In this document: positions 16,449-26,760 of the stretch, piece by piece
How positions within the stretch are numbered: the stretch's first letter is position 1
Layout: the number at the start of each line of letters is the position of its first letter
NCBI RefSeq assembly: GCF_001811505.1
Contig: NZ_KV804982.1
Coordinates: 65,810-115,118 of the forward strand
Origin: Streptococcus sp. HMSC034E03
GTDB lineage: Bacteria > Bacillota > Bacilli > Lactobacillales > Streptococcaceae
Length of the DNA: 49,309 nucleotides
Direction of reading: 5' to 3'
Notes under the pieces: generated by a model
What the model was told of the DNA's origin: nothing
Seen by the model: only the letters and a program-made list of their open reading frames with translations
Databases searched by the model: none
Translations under genes and position numbers: made by a program

Positions 16449-17903
16449 TTATATCAAACCTTCTAGAAGGCCTTTCATAAAGTTCTCAGAATTAAATTCA
16501 CCGATATCATCGATTTTTTCACCAAAACCAATCAACTTAACAGGAATATTGAGTTCCTCACGGATAGCCAGAACAACACCACCTCGGGCAGTTCCATCAA
16601 TCTTGGTTAAGACAATTCCTGTAACAGGAGTAATTTTTGAAAACTCTTTGGCTTGTACAAGAGCGTTTTGTCCTGTTGAGGCGTCAAGTGCTAGGAAGGT
16701 TTCATGCGGAGCTTCTGGCACGACACGTTTAATGATACGACCAATTTTTTCCAACTCTGCCATCAAGTTTTCCTTGTTTTGTAAACGGCCAGCTGTATCA
16801 ATCATGAGAATGTCAATACCTTCTGCTACTGCTCGTTCCATCCCGTCAAAGACCACACTGGCTGGATCTGCTTTTTCAGGCCCAGTAACCACAGGAACAT
16901 CTACACGACGGCCCCATTCTGCTAACTGAGCTACCGCACCAGCACGGAAGGTATCCGCAGCAACAAGCATGACTTTCTTGCCTGCTTGCTTGTAGCGATG
17001 CGCTAATTTACCGATTGAAGTTGTTTTCCCGACACCATTAACACCTACAAAGAGCATGACTGTCAAACCATCTTGGAAGTTAATGCTTTCATTGTATTGC
17101 CCATCTTTTTCGTAAAGCTCTACCAATTTTTCGATGATGACACGACGGAGGACATCTGGTTTCTTGGCATTTTCAAGTTTTGCTTCATAGCGCAATTCTT
17201 CAGTGAGATTTGAAGCTACCTGTACACCAACGTCACTCATGATGAGCAGTTCTTCTAGTTCTTCGAAGAATTCTTCATCAACAGAGCGGAAGTTAGCAAA
17301 GAAAGCATTCAAACGAGCTCCAAAGCCCGTACGAGTTTTCTTGAGACTACGGTCATATTTTTCCTGTACAGTCTCTTGAACTTGAGGAATTTCTTCGATT
17401 ACTAGATCTTCTTCCTCTTCTTCAGAAGTATCTGACTCCGTCTCGTCTGGTTGAACTTGATCAGCTTCTTCATCGTCGCTATCACTTGAAGGTACTTCTT
17501 CGACTGGTGACTCAGGTTCTTCTGCAACAAACTCAACTACTTCTTGAGAGCTGTCTTCAGTTTCTTCAACTTCTGTTGACTCTGACTCTTCCTGACAACA
17601 ATGACACTCAGTTTCCTCTTCAAACTGAGTCTCTTCTTTCTGAGGGGCGGTTTCTGCTTCAACTGTCTCTAGAATAGTTTCTGCTACTGGTTCTGCAGAC
17701 TCACTAGCTTCTTTAGAATAAGTTTCCTCAACTTCTGAACTTTGGTCGATTTCCTCAGTATTTTTCACTTCAACTTCTTCAGTTCCAAGTGCTTCAACTT
17801 CCTCGCTAGGCTCTGTCAGATCCAAGTTTTCCAAAGCTTCTTTAACGACTTCTTCGATTTTTGGTTCTTCTTTTCTCCCAAATAAACGGTCAAATAATCC
17901 CAT
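16449..17903 (-). CDS. ftsY: Signal recognition particle receptor FtsY
   Basis: A 484-aa SRP receptor GTPase that docks ribosome-SRP complexes at the membrane. The N-terminal half (about 12-180) is a very acidic Glu/Ser/Thr-rich A domain. It contains an odd Cys cluster, CHCC, at about residues 105-108. The N domain starts near 185, and the G domain has G1 GVNGVGKTTS (287-296), DTFRAGA, DTAGR and TKIDGTARGG motifs. The start at 17903 (MGLFDRLFG) is typical, with an amphipathic membrane-targeting start. It lies three bases after a HAD phosphatase gene and is probably co-transcribed with it. Confidence 0.96.
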   Translation of the reverse strand: MGLFDRLFGRKEEPKIEEVVKEALENLDLTEPSEEVEALGTEEVEVKNTEEIDQSSEVEETYSKEASESAEPVAETILETVEAETAPQKEETQFEEETECHCCQEESESTEVEETEDSSQEVVEFVAEEPESPVEEVPSSDSDDEEADQVQPDETESDTSEEEEEDLVIEEIPQVQETVQEKYDRSLKKTRTGFGARLNAFFANFRSVDEEFFEELEELLIMSDVGVQVASNLTEELRYEAKLENAKKPDVLRRVIIEKLVELYEKDGQYNESINFQDGLTVMLFVGVNGVGKTTSIGKLAHRYKQAGKKVMLVAADTFRAGAVAQLAEWGRRVDVPVVTGPEKADPASVVFDGMERAVAEGIDILMIDTAGRLQNKENLMAELEKIGRIIKRVVPEAPHETFLALDASTGQNALVQAKEFSKITPVTGIVLTKIDGTARGGVVLAIREELNIPVKLIGFGEKIDDIGEFNSENFMKGLLEGLI

Positions 17904-17906
17904 TCT

Positions 17907-18725
17907 TTAGTTCTCCTTCAGTACATATTTTTCAATGGCCCAGGCAACAGCTTCCTCGTCATTGGTCATAGGGGTTACTACATTTGCAACTTCCTTGACC
18001 TCAGGCACAGCATTTTGCATAGCAACTCCGAGTCCTGCCCATTCAATCATGGAAAGGTCATTGGCCTCATCTCCACAAGCCATCACTTGACTTTGGTCAA
18101 TTCCTAGGTGGTCGATCAATTTAGCTAATCCAGTAGCCTTATGAACGTTCTTTGGTGACCATTCCAAAAGCATGTCGCGAGATTTAAAAATTTCATAATT
18201 GTTAAACAAGTCTGGTGAAATATTAGCAATTGCGGCATCCAGTGGTTCTTGAGCAAAAGCGGTCACACATTTGTTGTAGGTCATTTGACTAGACAAATCT
18301 TCAAAGTCAATTGGAACAAAGTTTAAAACAGGGTTAAACTTGGCGTAAAGACTTTCTTGATCTGATTGGATTTGGTAAACTGTACCTTCTGAAATGGCAT
18401 CTAAAGGAATGCCTAGTTTTTCAGTTTCCTCGTAAATACGTGTCACATCATCAATAGAGAATACTGTCTTATCGAGGATTTCACCTGTATTTTTCTGAAC
18501 CAATCCACCATTAAAGGTGATAGTATACTCGTCATCATGGCCGTCTGTTCCAAGCTCTTTAAGGAAGAAATCCATAGCCTTGAGGGGACGTCCAGTTGTC
18601 AGTACCACTTTGACTCCCTGATCACGCGCTGCCTTTAAAGTTGCCTTAGTACGATCAGTCAATTTCTTGTCTGTCGTCAGCAAAGTCCCATCTAAGTCTA
18701 GGGCAATTAATTTAATATCTGCCAT
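17907..18725 (-). CDS. Cof-type HAD-IIB sugar phosphatase (1)
   Basis: A 272-aa HAD hydrolase of the Cof/IIB subgroup. Motif I is DLDGT (catalytic Asp10 and Asp12), motif II lies in VVLTTGRP (Thr about 42), motif III Lys is about 195-200, and motif IV is GDEANDLSM (about 217-225). The large cap domain between motifs II and III fits sugar-phosphate or pyridoxal-phosphate substrates; the exact one is not predictable. Its ATG overlaps the stop of the next HAD gene by one base (TAATG), with GGAGGG upstream, so the two paralogues are translationally coupled. Confidence 0.85.
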   Translation of the reverse strand: MADIKLIALDLDGTLLTTDKKLTDRTKATLKAARDQGVKVVLTTGRPLKAMDFFLKELGTDGHDDEYTITFNGGLVQKNTGEILDKTVFSIDDVTRIYEETEKLGIPLDAISEGTVYQIQSDQESLYAKFNPVLNFVPIDFEDLSSQMTYNKCVTAFAQEPLDAAIANISPDLFNNYEIFKSRDMLLEWSPKNVHKATGLAKLIDHLGIDQSQVMACGDEANDLSMIEWAGLGVAMQNAVPEVKEVANVVTPMTNDEEAVAWAIEKYVLKEN

Positions 18726-19516
18726 TACAAACCCTCCATATAAGCGATAACTGATTGGTCTTTGTGATGTCCGATAACTGTTTCAGCTAGTTCTAAAATC
18801 TCTGGACGAGCATTTTCAGGTGCGACTGGGTGCCCTACAACTTGCATCATGTGCAGGTCATTAAGATTATCACCAAAAGCCATCACTTGATCCATATCCA
18901 GATTTAATTTCTTAGCCAATTCGACAATAGCGACTCCCTTGTCAACATGGTCTAAAACGATGTCAATGGATTCAAAGCCTGTCGTCATAGCCTTGACCCC
19001 AGGAACATGTTCATTGACCCAAGATTCTCCAGCTTCTACTGTCTCTTCAGTGAAGTTAGTTGTGAATTTGAAAATCTCATCGGTAATATCTTCTAGGCTG
19101 GCTACTTTTTTGATATTTTCATTGTAATGATGACTAAACATAAGATAGGTTTCATCTACTGTATCTAAGACATAGCAAGCCTCTTTACCAGTCAAGAGCA
19201 TCTTTTTCTCATCAAAATAAGGTGAAGTCTTTAGTTTTTCAAATGTTGATAGGTAAAAATCTCGAGGCATGGTTGCTTCATAGAGGTCCTCTCCATGGAA
19301 ACGAACGAGACTCCCATTTTCAGCAATGAAAATAATCTCATCTTTAACATCCGCAAAATGCTTTTCAAGTGACAAAAGCCCACGACCTGATGCTACAGCA
19401 AAATAGATTCCTTTTTCTTGATAAGAATGGAGCAACTTTTTCAGACGCTCCATATCAAATTGACCGGCACCATCCAAAAAAGTACCGTCCATATCCGTTG
19501 CTACTAATTTAATCAT
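18725..19516 (-). CDS. Cof-type HAD-IIB sugar phosphatase (2)
   Basis: A 263-aa paralogue of the adjacent HAD protein. Motif I is DMDGT (Asp8, Asp10), motif II is VASGRG and motif IV is GDNLNDLHM near residue 213. ATG at 19516 is chosen because the upstream extension to a TTG at 19534 adds only EYEEF and lies over the ribosome-binding region. It is the first gene of a HAD-HAD-ftsY unit on the minus strand. The substrate is unknown. Tandem Cof phosphatases next to ftsY are, to my recollection, usual in pneumococcus-like genomes. Confidence 0.85.
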   Translation of the reverse strand: MIKLVATDMDGTFLDGAGQFDMERLKKLLHSYQEKGIYFAVASGRGLLSLEKHFADVKDEIIFIAENGSLVRFHGEDLYEATMPRDFYLSTFEKLKTSPYFDEKKMLLTGKEACYVLDTVDETYLMFSHHYNENIKKVASLEDITDEIFKFTTNFTEETVEAGESWVNEHVPGVKAMTTGFESIDIVLDHVDKGVAIVELAKKLNLDMDQVMAFGDNLNDLHMMQVVGHPVAPENARPEILELAETVIGHHKDQSVIAYMEGL

Positions 19517-19575
19517 AAATTCTTCATACTCCAATTAATAAATCTACCTTCTATTATACCATAGAAAAAGTAAAA

Positions 19576-19602
19576 AAAGACGTGCTGAATTGACACGTCT
19601 TT
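19576..19602. terminator. Hairpin with A and T flanks between HAD and Nudix genes
   Basis: AAAGACGTG and CACGTCTTT form a nine-pair stem with a nine-base loop. It stands in the 332-bp gap between the divergent HAD and Nudix genes. Because both neighbours point away from it, it may insulate them from read-through or be a relic. I see no gene in the rest of this gap. Confidence 0.55.
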
Positions 19603-19848
19603 GTCTTCTAAAAATTAATCCGTAAGACCAATTTAAAGGCCAGGCTGATTTGCTTACTTTCTTTTATATCCAATCTCTCAACTCTTTTCTTCCAAAGTTC
19701 TTGATTGAAGTCTATTCTGAGAGTTCATCAGCTATTACGTAAAAATTATCAATCTTTGGCTGAGATACAGTTGTCACAATCATAAATAGCATATAGTTCT
19801 TGACATATAATCTTGCATATGAAAAAATACTTGTTGGAGGTTAATAAT

Positions 19849-20316
19849 ATGACTGAAAAAATCAAAAACTGGGTTAATATTTGCGTTTTGAAAAATCAAG
19901 AAATTTTATTACTTAATAGACAGCACGATAATTTTCCTGGCTGGATTCCACCGGGGGGAAAAGTTGAATTCCCTGAAAGTTTTTTTGAAGCTGCATTACG
20001 GGAACTTAAGGAAGAAACTGGACTCACTGCATTAAATCTTGAATTAAAAGGAATTTCAGGCTTTACTAATTCAATTGGTAATGAGAGATTTGTCTTCTAT
20101 GACTTTTTATGTACTCAGTTTACTGGTGAACTAAGTACATCTGCTGAAGGTGAGCCAAAATGGTGGAATCTAAAAGATATTGATAAAATACCAATGCAAG
20201 ATGAAATAAGAAAAAGGCTACCACTTTATTTAAGAAAAGGAAGCTTTGAAAGTATTAACTATTGGGATGATAATAAGAAATGCATTAGTGAAAACAAAAC
20301 AATTTTATTTGACTAA
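19849..20316 (+). CDS. Nudix hydrolase, MutT-like
   Basis: A 155-aa Nudix protein. The full signature is present: GKVEFPE, then REL, then KEETGL (about 40-62), including the Arg that the MutX copy in this window lacks. The N-terminal NWVNICVLKNQEILLLNRQ strands are typical of MutT-like nucleoside triphosphate pyrophosphatases; the substrate is not predictable. ATG at 19849 is preceded by TTGGAGG and chosen over an earlier in-frame ATG at 19813 or 19819, which have no ribosome-binding site. A TATAAT box lies at 19806-19811. The gene is followed by a hairpin at 20400-20427. Its A+T-rich composition suggests an accessory gene. Confidence 0.8.
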   Translation: MTEKIKNWVNICVLKNQEILLLNRQHDNFPGWIPPGGKVEFPESFFEAALRELKEETGLTALNLELKGISGFTNSIGNERFVFYDFLCTQFTGELSTSAEGEPKWWNLKDIDKIPMQDEIRKRLPLYLRKGSFESINYWDDNKKCISENKTILFD

Positions 20317-20399
20317 TATTCTCTACGGTATAATCAAAGGTATCTAATAAAAATCATCTACTCTAGCAATTTTTTCCTTCTACCTATAAATAGCTATAA

Positions 20400-20427
20400 A
20401 GCCTTGGAAACAGCTTATTCCAAGGCT
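20400..20427 (+). terminator. Terminator-like hairpin after the Nudix gene
   Basis: AGCCTTGGAA and TTCCAAGGCT form a ten-pair stem with an eight-base loop, followed by a moderately T-rich tail. It lies 83 bases after the stop codon. Confidence 0.65.
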
Positions 20428-20541
20428 GCCTTTGTATTTTACTGTATCAATTTCCTTATTCCGATTTCAGTTGTGACAAGGTTAATCATATATATTTCCA
20501 TTCATCGGTTAAAATTCTATCTTCTATTGGGCTAACTGTTA

Positions 20542-21120
20542 TTAAAAATATAAGCCCTTCTCCACACTTTCCTGAATCAAGTCTTCCGTCAGTTTCCATA
20601 ATTCTTCTGATTCACTTTTTATGAACTTTTTCTTTTCTAATACCATGTCTGCACTGATATTATCAGGATTATAATTGAATTCTGACACTTCTAAGTGATT
20701 TATCAGTGGTACCAAGGCATCGATCACTCTTGCATATCTTGCTTCAGCACTCTGCCCTTTTTCAAATTCCAACCACAAATTTTTCATATTCAAATATTTC
20801 TCTTCTGGAAGGAGGCTCATTGTTTTTTCTATAGATTCTAACTCTCTATTATGAGAATGAACCTTTTTTTCATCATCAAAAACCCAAGTATCTCCGGCAT
20901 AAATCTCACCTAAATCATGAATCAATAACATAGAAATAACTTTTTCCATTTTCAACTTTTCAGGATAATAATCTTGAAGAACCATCGCAGCTATGGCACC
21001 CTGCCAAGAATGTTCGGCACTATTTTCAAATCTGCCATCAAGAGTTCTATTAAATCTTGTCACTGACTTTAATTTCTCTATTTCTTTAATAAAATCAACA
21101 GAATGTTTCAAATTACTCAT
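20542..21120 (-). CDS. HD-domain hydrolase (YfbR/HDDC2-like 5'-nucleotidase family)
   Basis: A 192-aa HD-domain phosphohydrolase. Metal-binding residues are visible as AEHSW (H37), LLIHDLGE (H68, D69) and RVIDALVP (D134), with E72 and D77 in EIYAGD. This arrangement is that of YfbR/HDDC2-type enzymes, which dephosphorylate deoxynucleoside monophosphates. The ATG at 21120 has a weak GGAG-like site upstream. Flanking genes are a Nudix hydrolase and a channel protein, all apparently single units. The family is secure; the exact substrate is inference. Confidence 0.8.
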   Translation of the reverse strand: MSNLKHSVDFIKEIEKLKSVTRFNRTLDGRFENSAEHSWQGAIAAMVLQDYYPEKLKMEKVISMLLIHDLGEIYAGDTWVFDDEKKVHSHNRELESIEKTMSLLPEEKYLNMKNLWLEFEKGQSAEARYARVIDALVPLINHLEVSEFNYNPDNISADMVLEKKKFIKSESEELWKLTEDLIQESVEKGLYF

Positions 21121-21295
21121 TATTGCTCCTATCTAATTCGAAATTACAAATATATTAGCAAAAAATAATCTTTACATCATTAATTTCCCTTATTTGCAAA
21201 AAATAACGCCTAATCCACATGAGATTAGACGCTTGATTAAACTTGTAATTTATAAAATATTTATCAATCGAGTGATTGAACTTTCCTACCATCAA

Positions 21296-21955
21296 TCAAT
21301 TCCAAGTCTTTTTATCCATATTTGGCAAAGAGAGCTTAAACTTAATAATAAAGAGTCGAATCACAAAACCGACAATTGAGAGAATGATAAAAGCGGTGAT
21401 TCTTGGAAAGTGAAGGACAAAGGCCAACCAATAATAAATAACTCCAATTACGAAAGATAGAAGTGCATAGATGTCTTCTTTTAGAACACTTGGTACTTCA
21501 TTGATCAGGAGGTCTCGGATAATACCTCCACCTGCTCCCGTTAAACAGGACAAAATCCCTGCAGACATCAAGTTCAATTTACTATCAGCTAAGGCGGTAG
21601 CTCCAATCAAGGAAAAGATGATTAAGCCAATCGAATCAAAGATAAGATAAGCTTCTCTCAGCCACTTATAGAATTTTTTTTCTTGACTGGCATTGGCTTG
21701 TTTTGATGTCACAAAGGCATACATAATAACAGCTACAAGAATAGAGACATAAATCGGTCCAGGATCTGCGAGAGCGGATGGAAAACGACTGATAATAGAA
21801 TCTCTTAAAATACCCCCGCCTACTGCTGTTACAATTGCCAATAAACTAATTCCAAAAATATCTAATCGTTTACCAAATCCTTTGATAGCGCCTGAAGCAG
21901 CAAAGGCTATAGTCCCAATATAATTACAGATCATTAGGAATAGATCGAAATCCAT
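21296..21955 (-). CDS. TRIC/UPF0126 family membrane channel protein
   Basis: A 219-aa protein with about seven hydrophobic helices. It shows the two repeated glycine-rich motifs of the bacterial TRIC family: AVGGGILRD (about 44-52) and GAGGGIIRD (about 139-147), one in each half of an internal duplication. Bacterial TRIC homologues (formerly UPF0126, YicG/YadS) form trimeric cation-permeable or small-solute pores. The ATG at 21955 is preceded by GAGGAG. A short inverted repeat (CTAATC/GATTAG) near 21210-21231 lies downstream but has no clear T-tract. The family call is good; the physiological cargo is unknown. Confidence 0.85.
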   Translation of the reverse strand: MDFDLFLMICNYIGTIAFAASGAIKGFGKRLDIFGISLLAIVTAVGGGILRDSIISRFPSALADPGPIYVSILVAVIMYAFVTSKQANASQEKKFYKWLREAYLIFDSIGLIIFSLIGATALADSKLNLMSAGILSCLTGAGGGIIRDLLINEVPSVLKEDIYALLSFVIGVIYYWLAFVLHFPRITAFIILSIVGFVIRLFIIKFKLSLPNMDKKTWN

Positions 21956-22043
21956 ATAAGCTCCTCAATTTATTTTTGTAACCCTCCGACTTCTTGAAGG
22001 TCATTCTAAATACTTTAGCTTGAAATGTTGTATCGAAAACAAA

Positions 22044-25000
22044 CTAAGCATCCATATTTTCTAAATCTTTTAGTTTAACAGAGACAATCTTAGAAACACC
22101 AGATTCTTGCATGGTTACCCCATAAATAGAGTCTGCTGCTGCCATGGTTCCCTTACGGTGGGTAACAACGATAAACTGACTATCCTTGTCAAAACGGTTA
22201 AGATAATCCCCAAAGCGTTTAACGTTAGCTTCATCGAGTGCAGCCTCTACTTCATCCAAAATAACAAATGGAATGGTCTTGACACGAATGATTGAGAAGA
22301 GCAAAGCAAGAGCTGACAAGGCCTTCTCTCCACCACTCATGAGGTTGAGAGATTGGATTTTCTTACCTGGCGGTTGAACAGAGATTTCAACACCTGCTGT
22401 CAATAAATCTCCCTCGGTCAGGATTAGGTCCGCTTGACCACCACCAAACATCTGCTTGAAGGTCACTTTGAAGGATTCACGAATTGCTTCAAAGGTTGAT
22501 TTAAATCGTTCCTTCACTTCATCGTTCATCTCTGTAATGGTTTCAAGAAGAAGATTTTTGGCAGAAAGAATGTCATCACGCTGACTATTTAAGAATTCCA
22601 ACCGTTCGTGAACTTCGTCAAACTGTTCAATGGCATCCAAGTTAACCGGACCAAGTGAACGAATGGATTTTTCCAAATCCTTGACCTTTTGTTCAGCGAC
22701 AGCCAAGTCTTCCAATTGGTTGGCTTGTTCTAATGCTTCAGTATAACTAATCTGGTATTCTTCAGTCAGTTGACCTTGAAGATAGCGAAGGCGGTCCGTA
22801 ATCTTCTCTTTAGTTGCTTCTGCACGTGTTTGCTTACGAATCCATTCTTCATTTTGCTCGCGAGCTTGTTCTAAATGACTGGCTATATCATCCAATTGAC
22901 CTTCAATATCATCTAGTTCAAACTGCTTACGAATCAATCCTTGTTGAATTTCTTCCTTCTGACTCTTGGCTTCTGCTTCCTGCTTGGCCAAAAGTTCTGT
23001 ATCAACTTTTTCAAGATTGTCTACCTTTTCTTGGAGAAGCCGTTCAATTTCTTCTTGTTCGATATTGAGGTTCTCAAGTTCTTTATTGATCCGTTCAATA
23101 TCTGCAACTTCGTAACGTTTTCGCCCTACCATTTCTGTTTTGAGCAGACGTTCTTGAGAAAGTTTATCCTGCAAGCTTTGGTAACGTTCTTGAATCGCAT
23201 TTTTATTGGACTTGATTTCTTCAATCTCAGACTCCAGCTTTTGCTTTTCAGTTGCAATGAGCGAAAGACGTTCTTGGCATTTTTCTTTTTCAGCTTGCCA
23301 ATCTCCACCTCTGAGATTGTTTAATTCTTTTTCCTGAAGTTCTAGAAGTGTTTCGAGTTCTTCAACTTGCTGGCAAGTTTGTTGATAAGCAAGATATAAG
23401 CCCTGCTCCTCTATACGAGCTTGCTCTCCTTTAGACTTAATAGTTTCCAAAGTCTGAGTGAGGGTAGCTAAGTTTTCTTGAACTGTTTTCAGAATTTCTT
23501 CTTCCTGACCAAGGAGCTTTTCCTCTTGAGCAATTTCTTTTTGTAACTGCTCCAATTCAGGCTTGATGAAAATACTGTTATTTTGACGATTGGCACCACC
23601 AGCATAAGAACCACCTGTACGCAGTTCAGTACCATCTAAGGTTACCATCCGAACTTGATAGCGTACCTTACGAGCCGCATCACGCGCATGCTCCACTGTA
23701 TCAAAGATAGCTGTCGTAGCTAGCAAGTTTTTAAATATTGCTTCATGTTTGGCATCAAAGGTAACCAATTCATCTGCCATTCCAAGAAAACCTGGACTTG
23801 AGGCAATCACATCTTGATTCTGCCCAGAAATGCTACGTGCCTTAATAGTTGTCAAAGGTAGGAAAGTCGCACGACCAGCTCGGTTTCTCTTAAGAAAATC
23901 GATGGCCTTTGTTGCTGCCTGTTCATCTTCAACGATAATGTGTTGGCTACTTGCACCAAGGGCAATTTCAAGTGCTGTCTGATAACGAACATCAAAGGTT
24001 AAATGTTCACTAACAGCTCCAACAATACCTCCTAGACAATTTTTCTCTTGTAAAACACTCTTAACACCTGCATAGAAATTACTATGGTTTTTAAGAATGT
24101 TTTCCAAACTTTGCGCCTTGGCCTGCTTGTTTTTCAGACTATCCAATCGGTCAAAGAGTTGATTTTGCTGGCTTTGATAAGTCTGCTTTTGTGCTTCTTC
24201 TTCTTTGGCACTGGTTTGATAGTCAGCGAGTAAGTTCTGTACTTCTTCTTTAGCAGACTTTAGGGCAAGCTCTTGGTCAGCAGCCTTAGACTTGGCAGTA
24301 ACCAATTGTTCCTTCAAGGATTCTAATTGTTCTTCCTGCTTTTGAGTCTGTTGGCGACTATTTTCAAGGTCATTTTCAATACGTGTCAACTGGTTAGAGA
24401 CATCCGCTTCTTCTTGTAAAAAGGCAACGAAACGTTCACGCAGTTGCTCAATCATTTGATCTGGATCATCAGAAAAAGCTAATAACTCAGCTTCTAAACG
24501 ATTGACTTCCTTAGTATTGACAGATAGATTTTCTTCTAACTGACTGAGATTTATTTCTTTTTCTTCCTTCTCTTGAATGAGAACATTTCTCTTTTCGTCC
24601 AAACTAGCCAAACGAGCCTGTGCCTCTTGTTGATTGAGAGCAACCTGCTCTGTCTCCAGTTTAGACAAGGCCAATTTCCGTTCCAAATCACTGATTAGAG
24701 CAGTCAAATCCATCAAACTAGTTTGATCTTTAGCCATCTCCGCTTGTAAATCATGACGTTTCTTTTTGAGAGTTTGGTTTTCTTCTTCTAAGTCTTGACG
24801 TTTTTGGTAATAACTGGTCAGAAGTTCCTGAACTTGGTTTAATTCTTCTTCTGTTACATCCAATTCAACCTTATTGGCTTGAATTTGTGCAACCAAAACA
24901 TCCAAGTAGATGGCTTTACGCTGACCGTCTAATTCTATAAATTTACGAGCTGTTGCTGCTTGCTTTTCTAATGGTTTGATTTGATTATCTAACTCATAAA

Positions 25001-25583
25001 TGATATCTTCCAAACGATCCAAGTTGTCCTGAGTTTGTTGGAGCTTGCTTTCAGTTTCTTTTCGACGAGTTTTATACTTCAAAACTCCGGCAGCTTCTTC
25101 AAAAATAGCCCGACGTTCCTCAGGCTTAGAGTTAAAGATCTCTTCAACTTTCCCTTGGGAAATAATAGAGAAGGAATCACGTCCAAGTCCAGTATCTAAG
25201 AAGAGGTCATGAATATCACGAAGACGAACTTTTTTACCATCAATCTTGTATTCACTATCTCCAGTACGATAGATATGACGTTCAACTTTGATTTCCTGGC
25301 CTGCATCCTTGATAAAGCCATCTTGGTTATCCAAAGTAACAATAACAGAAGCGTAGTTTAGAGGCTTCCGACTTTCCGTTCCTGCAAAGATGACATCAGG
25401 CATCTTCCCGCCACGCAGACTTTTCACACTAGATTCACCTAGTGCCCAACGGAGGCTTTCAGTAATATTTGATTTCCCAGATCCATTTGGTCCTACAACC
25501 GCCGTCACCCCTTGGTCAAAAAGAACTTTGGTCTTATCAGCAAAGGACTTAAAGCCTTGGATTTCAATTTTTTTTAAATACAT
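22044..25583 (-). CDS. smc: Chromosome segregation protein SMC
   Basis: A 1179-aa condensin ATPase that organises and segregates the chromosome with ScpA and ScpB. The N-terminal Walker A is GPNGSGKSN (32-40). Long coiled coils (about 170-500 and 670-1000, Glu/Gln/Lys-rich heptads) flank the hinge at about 510-650 with GGSYAGG. The C-terminal ABC signature is SGGEK (1083-1087), and Walker B with catalytic Glu is ILDE (Asp1110, Glu1111). Full length. The start overlaps the end of rnc by ten bases, indicating translational coupling. The rnc-smc order is usual in streptococci. Confidence 0.97.
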   Translation of the reverse strand: MYLKKIEIQGFKSFADKTKVLFDQGVTAVVGPNGSGKSNITESLRWALGESSVKSLRGGKMPDVIFAGTESRKPLNYASVIVTLDNQDGFIKDAGQEIKVERHIYRTGDSEYKIDGKKVRLRDIHDLFLDTGLGRDSFSIISQGKVEEIFNSKPEERRAIFEEAAGVLKYKTRRKETESKLQQTQDNLDRLEDIIYELDNQIKPLEKQAATARKFIELDGQRKAIYLDVLVAQIQANKVELDVTEEELNQVQELLTSYYQKRQDLEEENQTLKKKRHDLQAEMAKDQTSLMDLTALISDLERKLALSKLETEQVALNQQEAQARLASLDEKRNVLIQEKEEKEINLSQLEENLSVNTKEVNRLEAELLAFSDDPDQMIEQLRERFVAFLQEEADVSNQLTRIENDLENSRQQTQKQEEQLESLKEQLVTAKSKAADQELALKSAKEEVQNLLADYQTSAKEEEAQKQTYQSQQNQLFDRLDSLKNKQAKAQSLENILKNHSNFYAGVKSVLQEKNCLGGIVGAVSEHLTFDVRYQTALEIALGASSQHIIVEDEQAATKAIDFLKRNRAGRATFLPLTTIKARSISGQNQDVIASSPGFLGMADELVTFDAKHEAIFKNLLATTAIFDTVEHARDAARKVRYQVRMVTLDGTELRTGGSYAGGANRQNNSIFIKPELEQLQKEIAQEEKLLGQEEEILKTVQENLATLTQTLETIKSKGEQARIEEQGLYLAYQQTCQQVEELETLLELQEKELNNLRGGDWQAEKEKCQERLSLIATEKQKLESEIEEIKSNKNAIQERYQSLQDKLSQERLLKTEMVGRKRYEVADIERINKELENLNIEQEEIERLLQEKVDNLEKVDTELLAKQEAEAKSQKEEIQQGLIRKQFELDDIEGQLDDIASHLEQAREQNEEWIRKQTRAEATKEKITDRLRYLQGQLTEEYQISYTEALEQANQLEDLAVAEQKVKDLEKSIRSLGPVNLDAIEQFDEVHERLEFLNSQRDDILSAKNLLLETITEMNDEVKERFKSTFEAIRESFKVTFKQMFGGGQADLILTEGDLLTAGVEISVQPPGKKIQSLNLMSGGEKALSALALLFSIIRVKTIPFVILDEVEAALDEANVKRFGDYLNRFDKDSQFIVVTHRKGTMAAADSIYGVTMQESGVSKIVSVKLKDLENMDA

Positions 25584-26272
25584 GAATCCAGCCCTTTCTC
25601 AACTGCATTTTTAGCGGCTTCCTGCTCGGCCAATTTTTTAGAGCGTCCTTTACCAGAACCTAGACTTTGCCCCTCAACAAGGACTTCAACCTCAAACATC
25701 TTATCATGGGCTGGCCCAATCTCTGAAATCACCTGATAACGAATATCAACATCTCCATTAACTTGGAGCAATTCTTGAAGGTGAGTCTTATAATCCTTGA
25801 TCATCTCAAAATCGCCAGCTTCAACCTTAGGAATCATGACTTGGTAGATAAAGGTTTTTACAGTCTTTATATCCTTGTCTAAAAGCAGAGCACCCAAAAA
25901 GGCTTCAAAAGCATCGCCCAAGATCGTGTCTCGGTTACGACCACCAGACTTTTCCTCCCCCTTACCAAGCTTGATAAACTGATCAAACTGACAATCACGG
26001 GCAAAACCAGCCAAACTCTCCTCACGGACAATCATAGCACGGAGTTTTGACAAGTCCCCTTCTGGTTTTTTAGGGTATTTTTTAAACAGATATTCTGAAA
26101 TCAATAATTGCAGAACAGCGTCTCCTAAAAATTCCAAGCGTTCATTGTGTGAAATTTTTAAGAGGCGGTGCTCATTGGCGTAACTAGTGTGGGTAAAAGC
26201 TGTTTCGAGTAATTGTTTATCTGAAAAAACAAGATCAAAACGTTCTTGTAACACGGATTCTAATTCTTTCAT
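25574..26272 (-). CDS. rnc: Ribonuclease III
   Basis: A 232-aa double-strand-specific RNase that processes rRNA precursors and duplex RNAs. The catalytic signature [12 protein letters not shown] is at 43-54 (Glu47, Asp51) and the second acidic pair lies in [15 protein letters not shown] (about 117-131). The C-terminal double-stranded RNA-binding domain spans about 160-228 (ending [17 protein letters not shown]). The ATG at 26272 has AGAGGTAG upstream. It is the first gene of an rnc-smc operon, divergent from ylxM. RNase III acts on many antisense duplexes; no link to the type III CRISPR system, which uses Cas6, is implied. Confidence 0.97.
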   Translation of the reverse strand: MKELESVLQERFDLVFSDKQLLETAFTHTSYANEHRLLKISHNERLEFLGDAVLQLLISEYLFKKYPKKPEGDLSKLRAMIVREESLAGFARDCQFDQFIKLGKGEEKSGGRNRDTILGDAFEAFLGALLLDKDIKTVKTFIYQVMIPKVEAGDFEMIKDYKTHLQELLQVNGDVDIRYQVISEIGPAHDKMFEVEVLVEGQSLGSGKGRSKKLAEQEAAKNAVEKGLDSCI

Positions 26273-26409
26273 GACTACCTCTTTCTAAATCATTATAATC
26301 CTATCCATTATATCAAAAAAAGGCTTCATAGTCAGAAAAGAACAGTGAAAAGCTCATTTTCTAACTTCTAGCTAAAATCAGCCCCCAGCTAGCGGATTGG
26401 GCTTTTTTT

Positions 26410-26418
26410 TGGTATAAT
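26410..26418 (+). promoter_or_regulatory. Extended -10 promoter of ylxM, giving a near-leaderless mRNA
   Basis: TGG followed by a perfect TATAAT (26413-26418) ends only seven bases before the ylxM ATG at 26426. Transcription would start at or within a base or two of the start codon. No Shine-Dalgarno can fit in between. A -35 at the right distance (about 26390) is poor, as is common for extended -10 promoters. Confidence 0.65.
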
Positions 26419-26425
26419 AAATCTT

Positions 26426-26758
26426 ATGGAAATTGAAAAAACCAATCGAATGAATGCTCTGTTTGAATTTTATGCAGCCCTTTTGACCGATAAGCAGATG
26501 AACTATATCGAACTCTACTATGCAGACGACTATAGTTTAGCTGAAATCGCTGAAGAATTCGGTGTCAGTCGCCAGGCCGTTTATGATAATATCAAACGAA
26601 CTGAAAAGATTCTGGAAGACTATGAGATGAAGCTCCATATGTACTCTGACTACATTGTTCGCGGTCAGATTTTTGACCAGATTTTGGAGCGCTACCCAGA
26701 AGACAGTTTTCTACAAGAGCAAATTGAGATTTTGACCAGTATTGATAATAGGGAGTAA
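26426..26758 (+). CDS. ylxM: YlxM/UPF0122 family DNA-binding protein
   Basis: A 110-aa protein with a sigma-70 region 4-like helix-turn-helix at about 36-65 ([20 protein letters not shown]). YlxM is encoded next to ffh in most Firmicutes. It has been linked to the signal recognition particle pathway, where it modulates SRP GTPase activity in streptococci. The promoter places the transcription start almost on the ATG, so initiation is probably leaderless or uses a longer transcript from elsewhere. It is followed after two bases by a 71-aa gene and then by ffh. Confidence 0.9.
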   Translation: MEIEKTNRMNALFEFYAALLTDKQMNYIELYYADDYSLAEIAEEFGVSRQAVYDNIKRTEKILEDYEMKLHMYSDYIVRGQIFDQILERYPEDSFLQEQIEILTSIDNRE

Positions 26759-26760
26759 TC

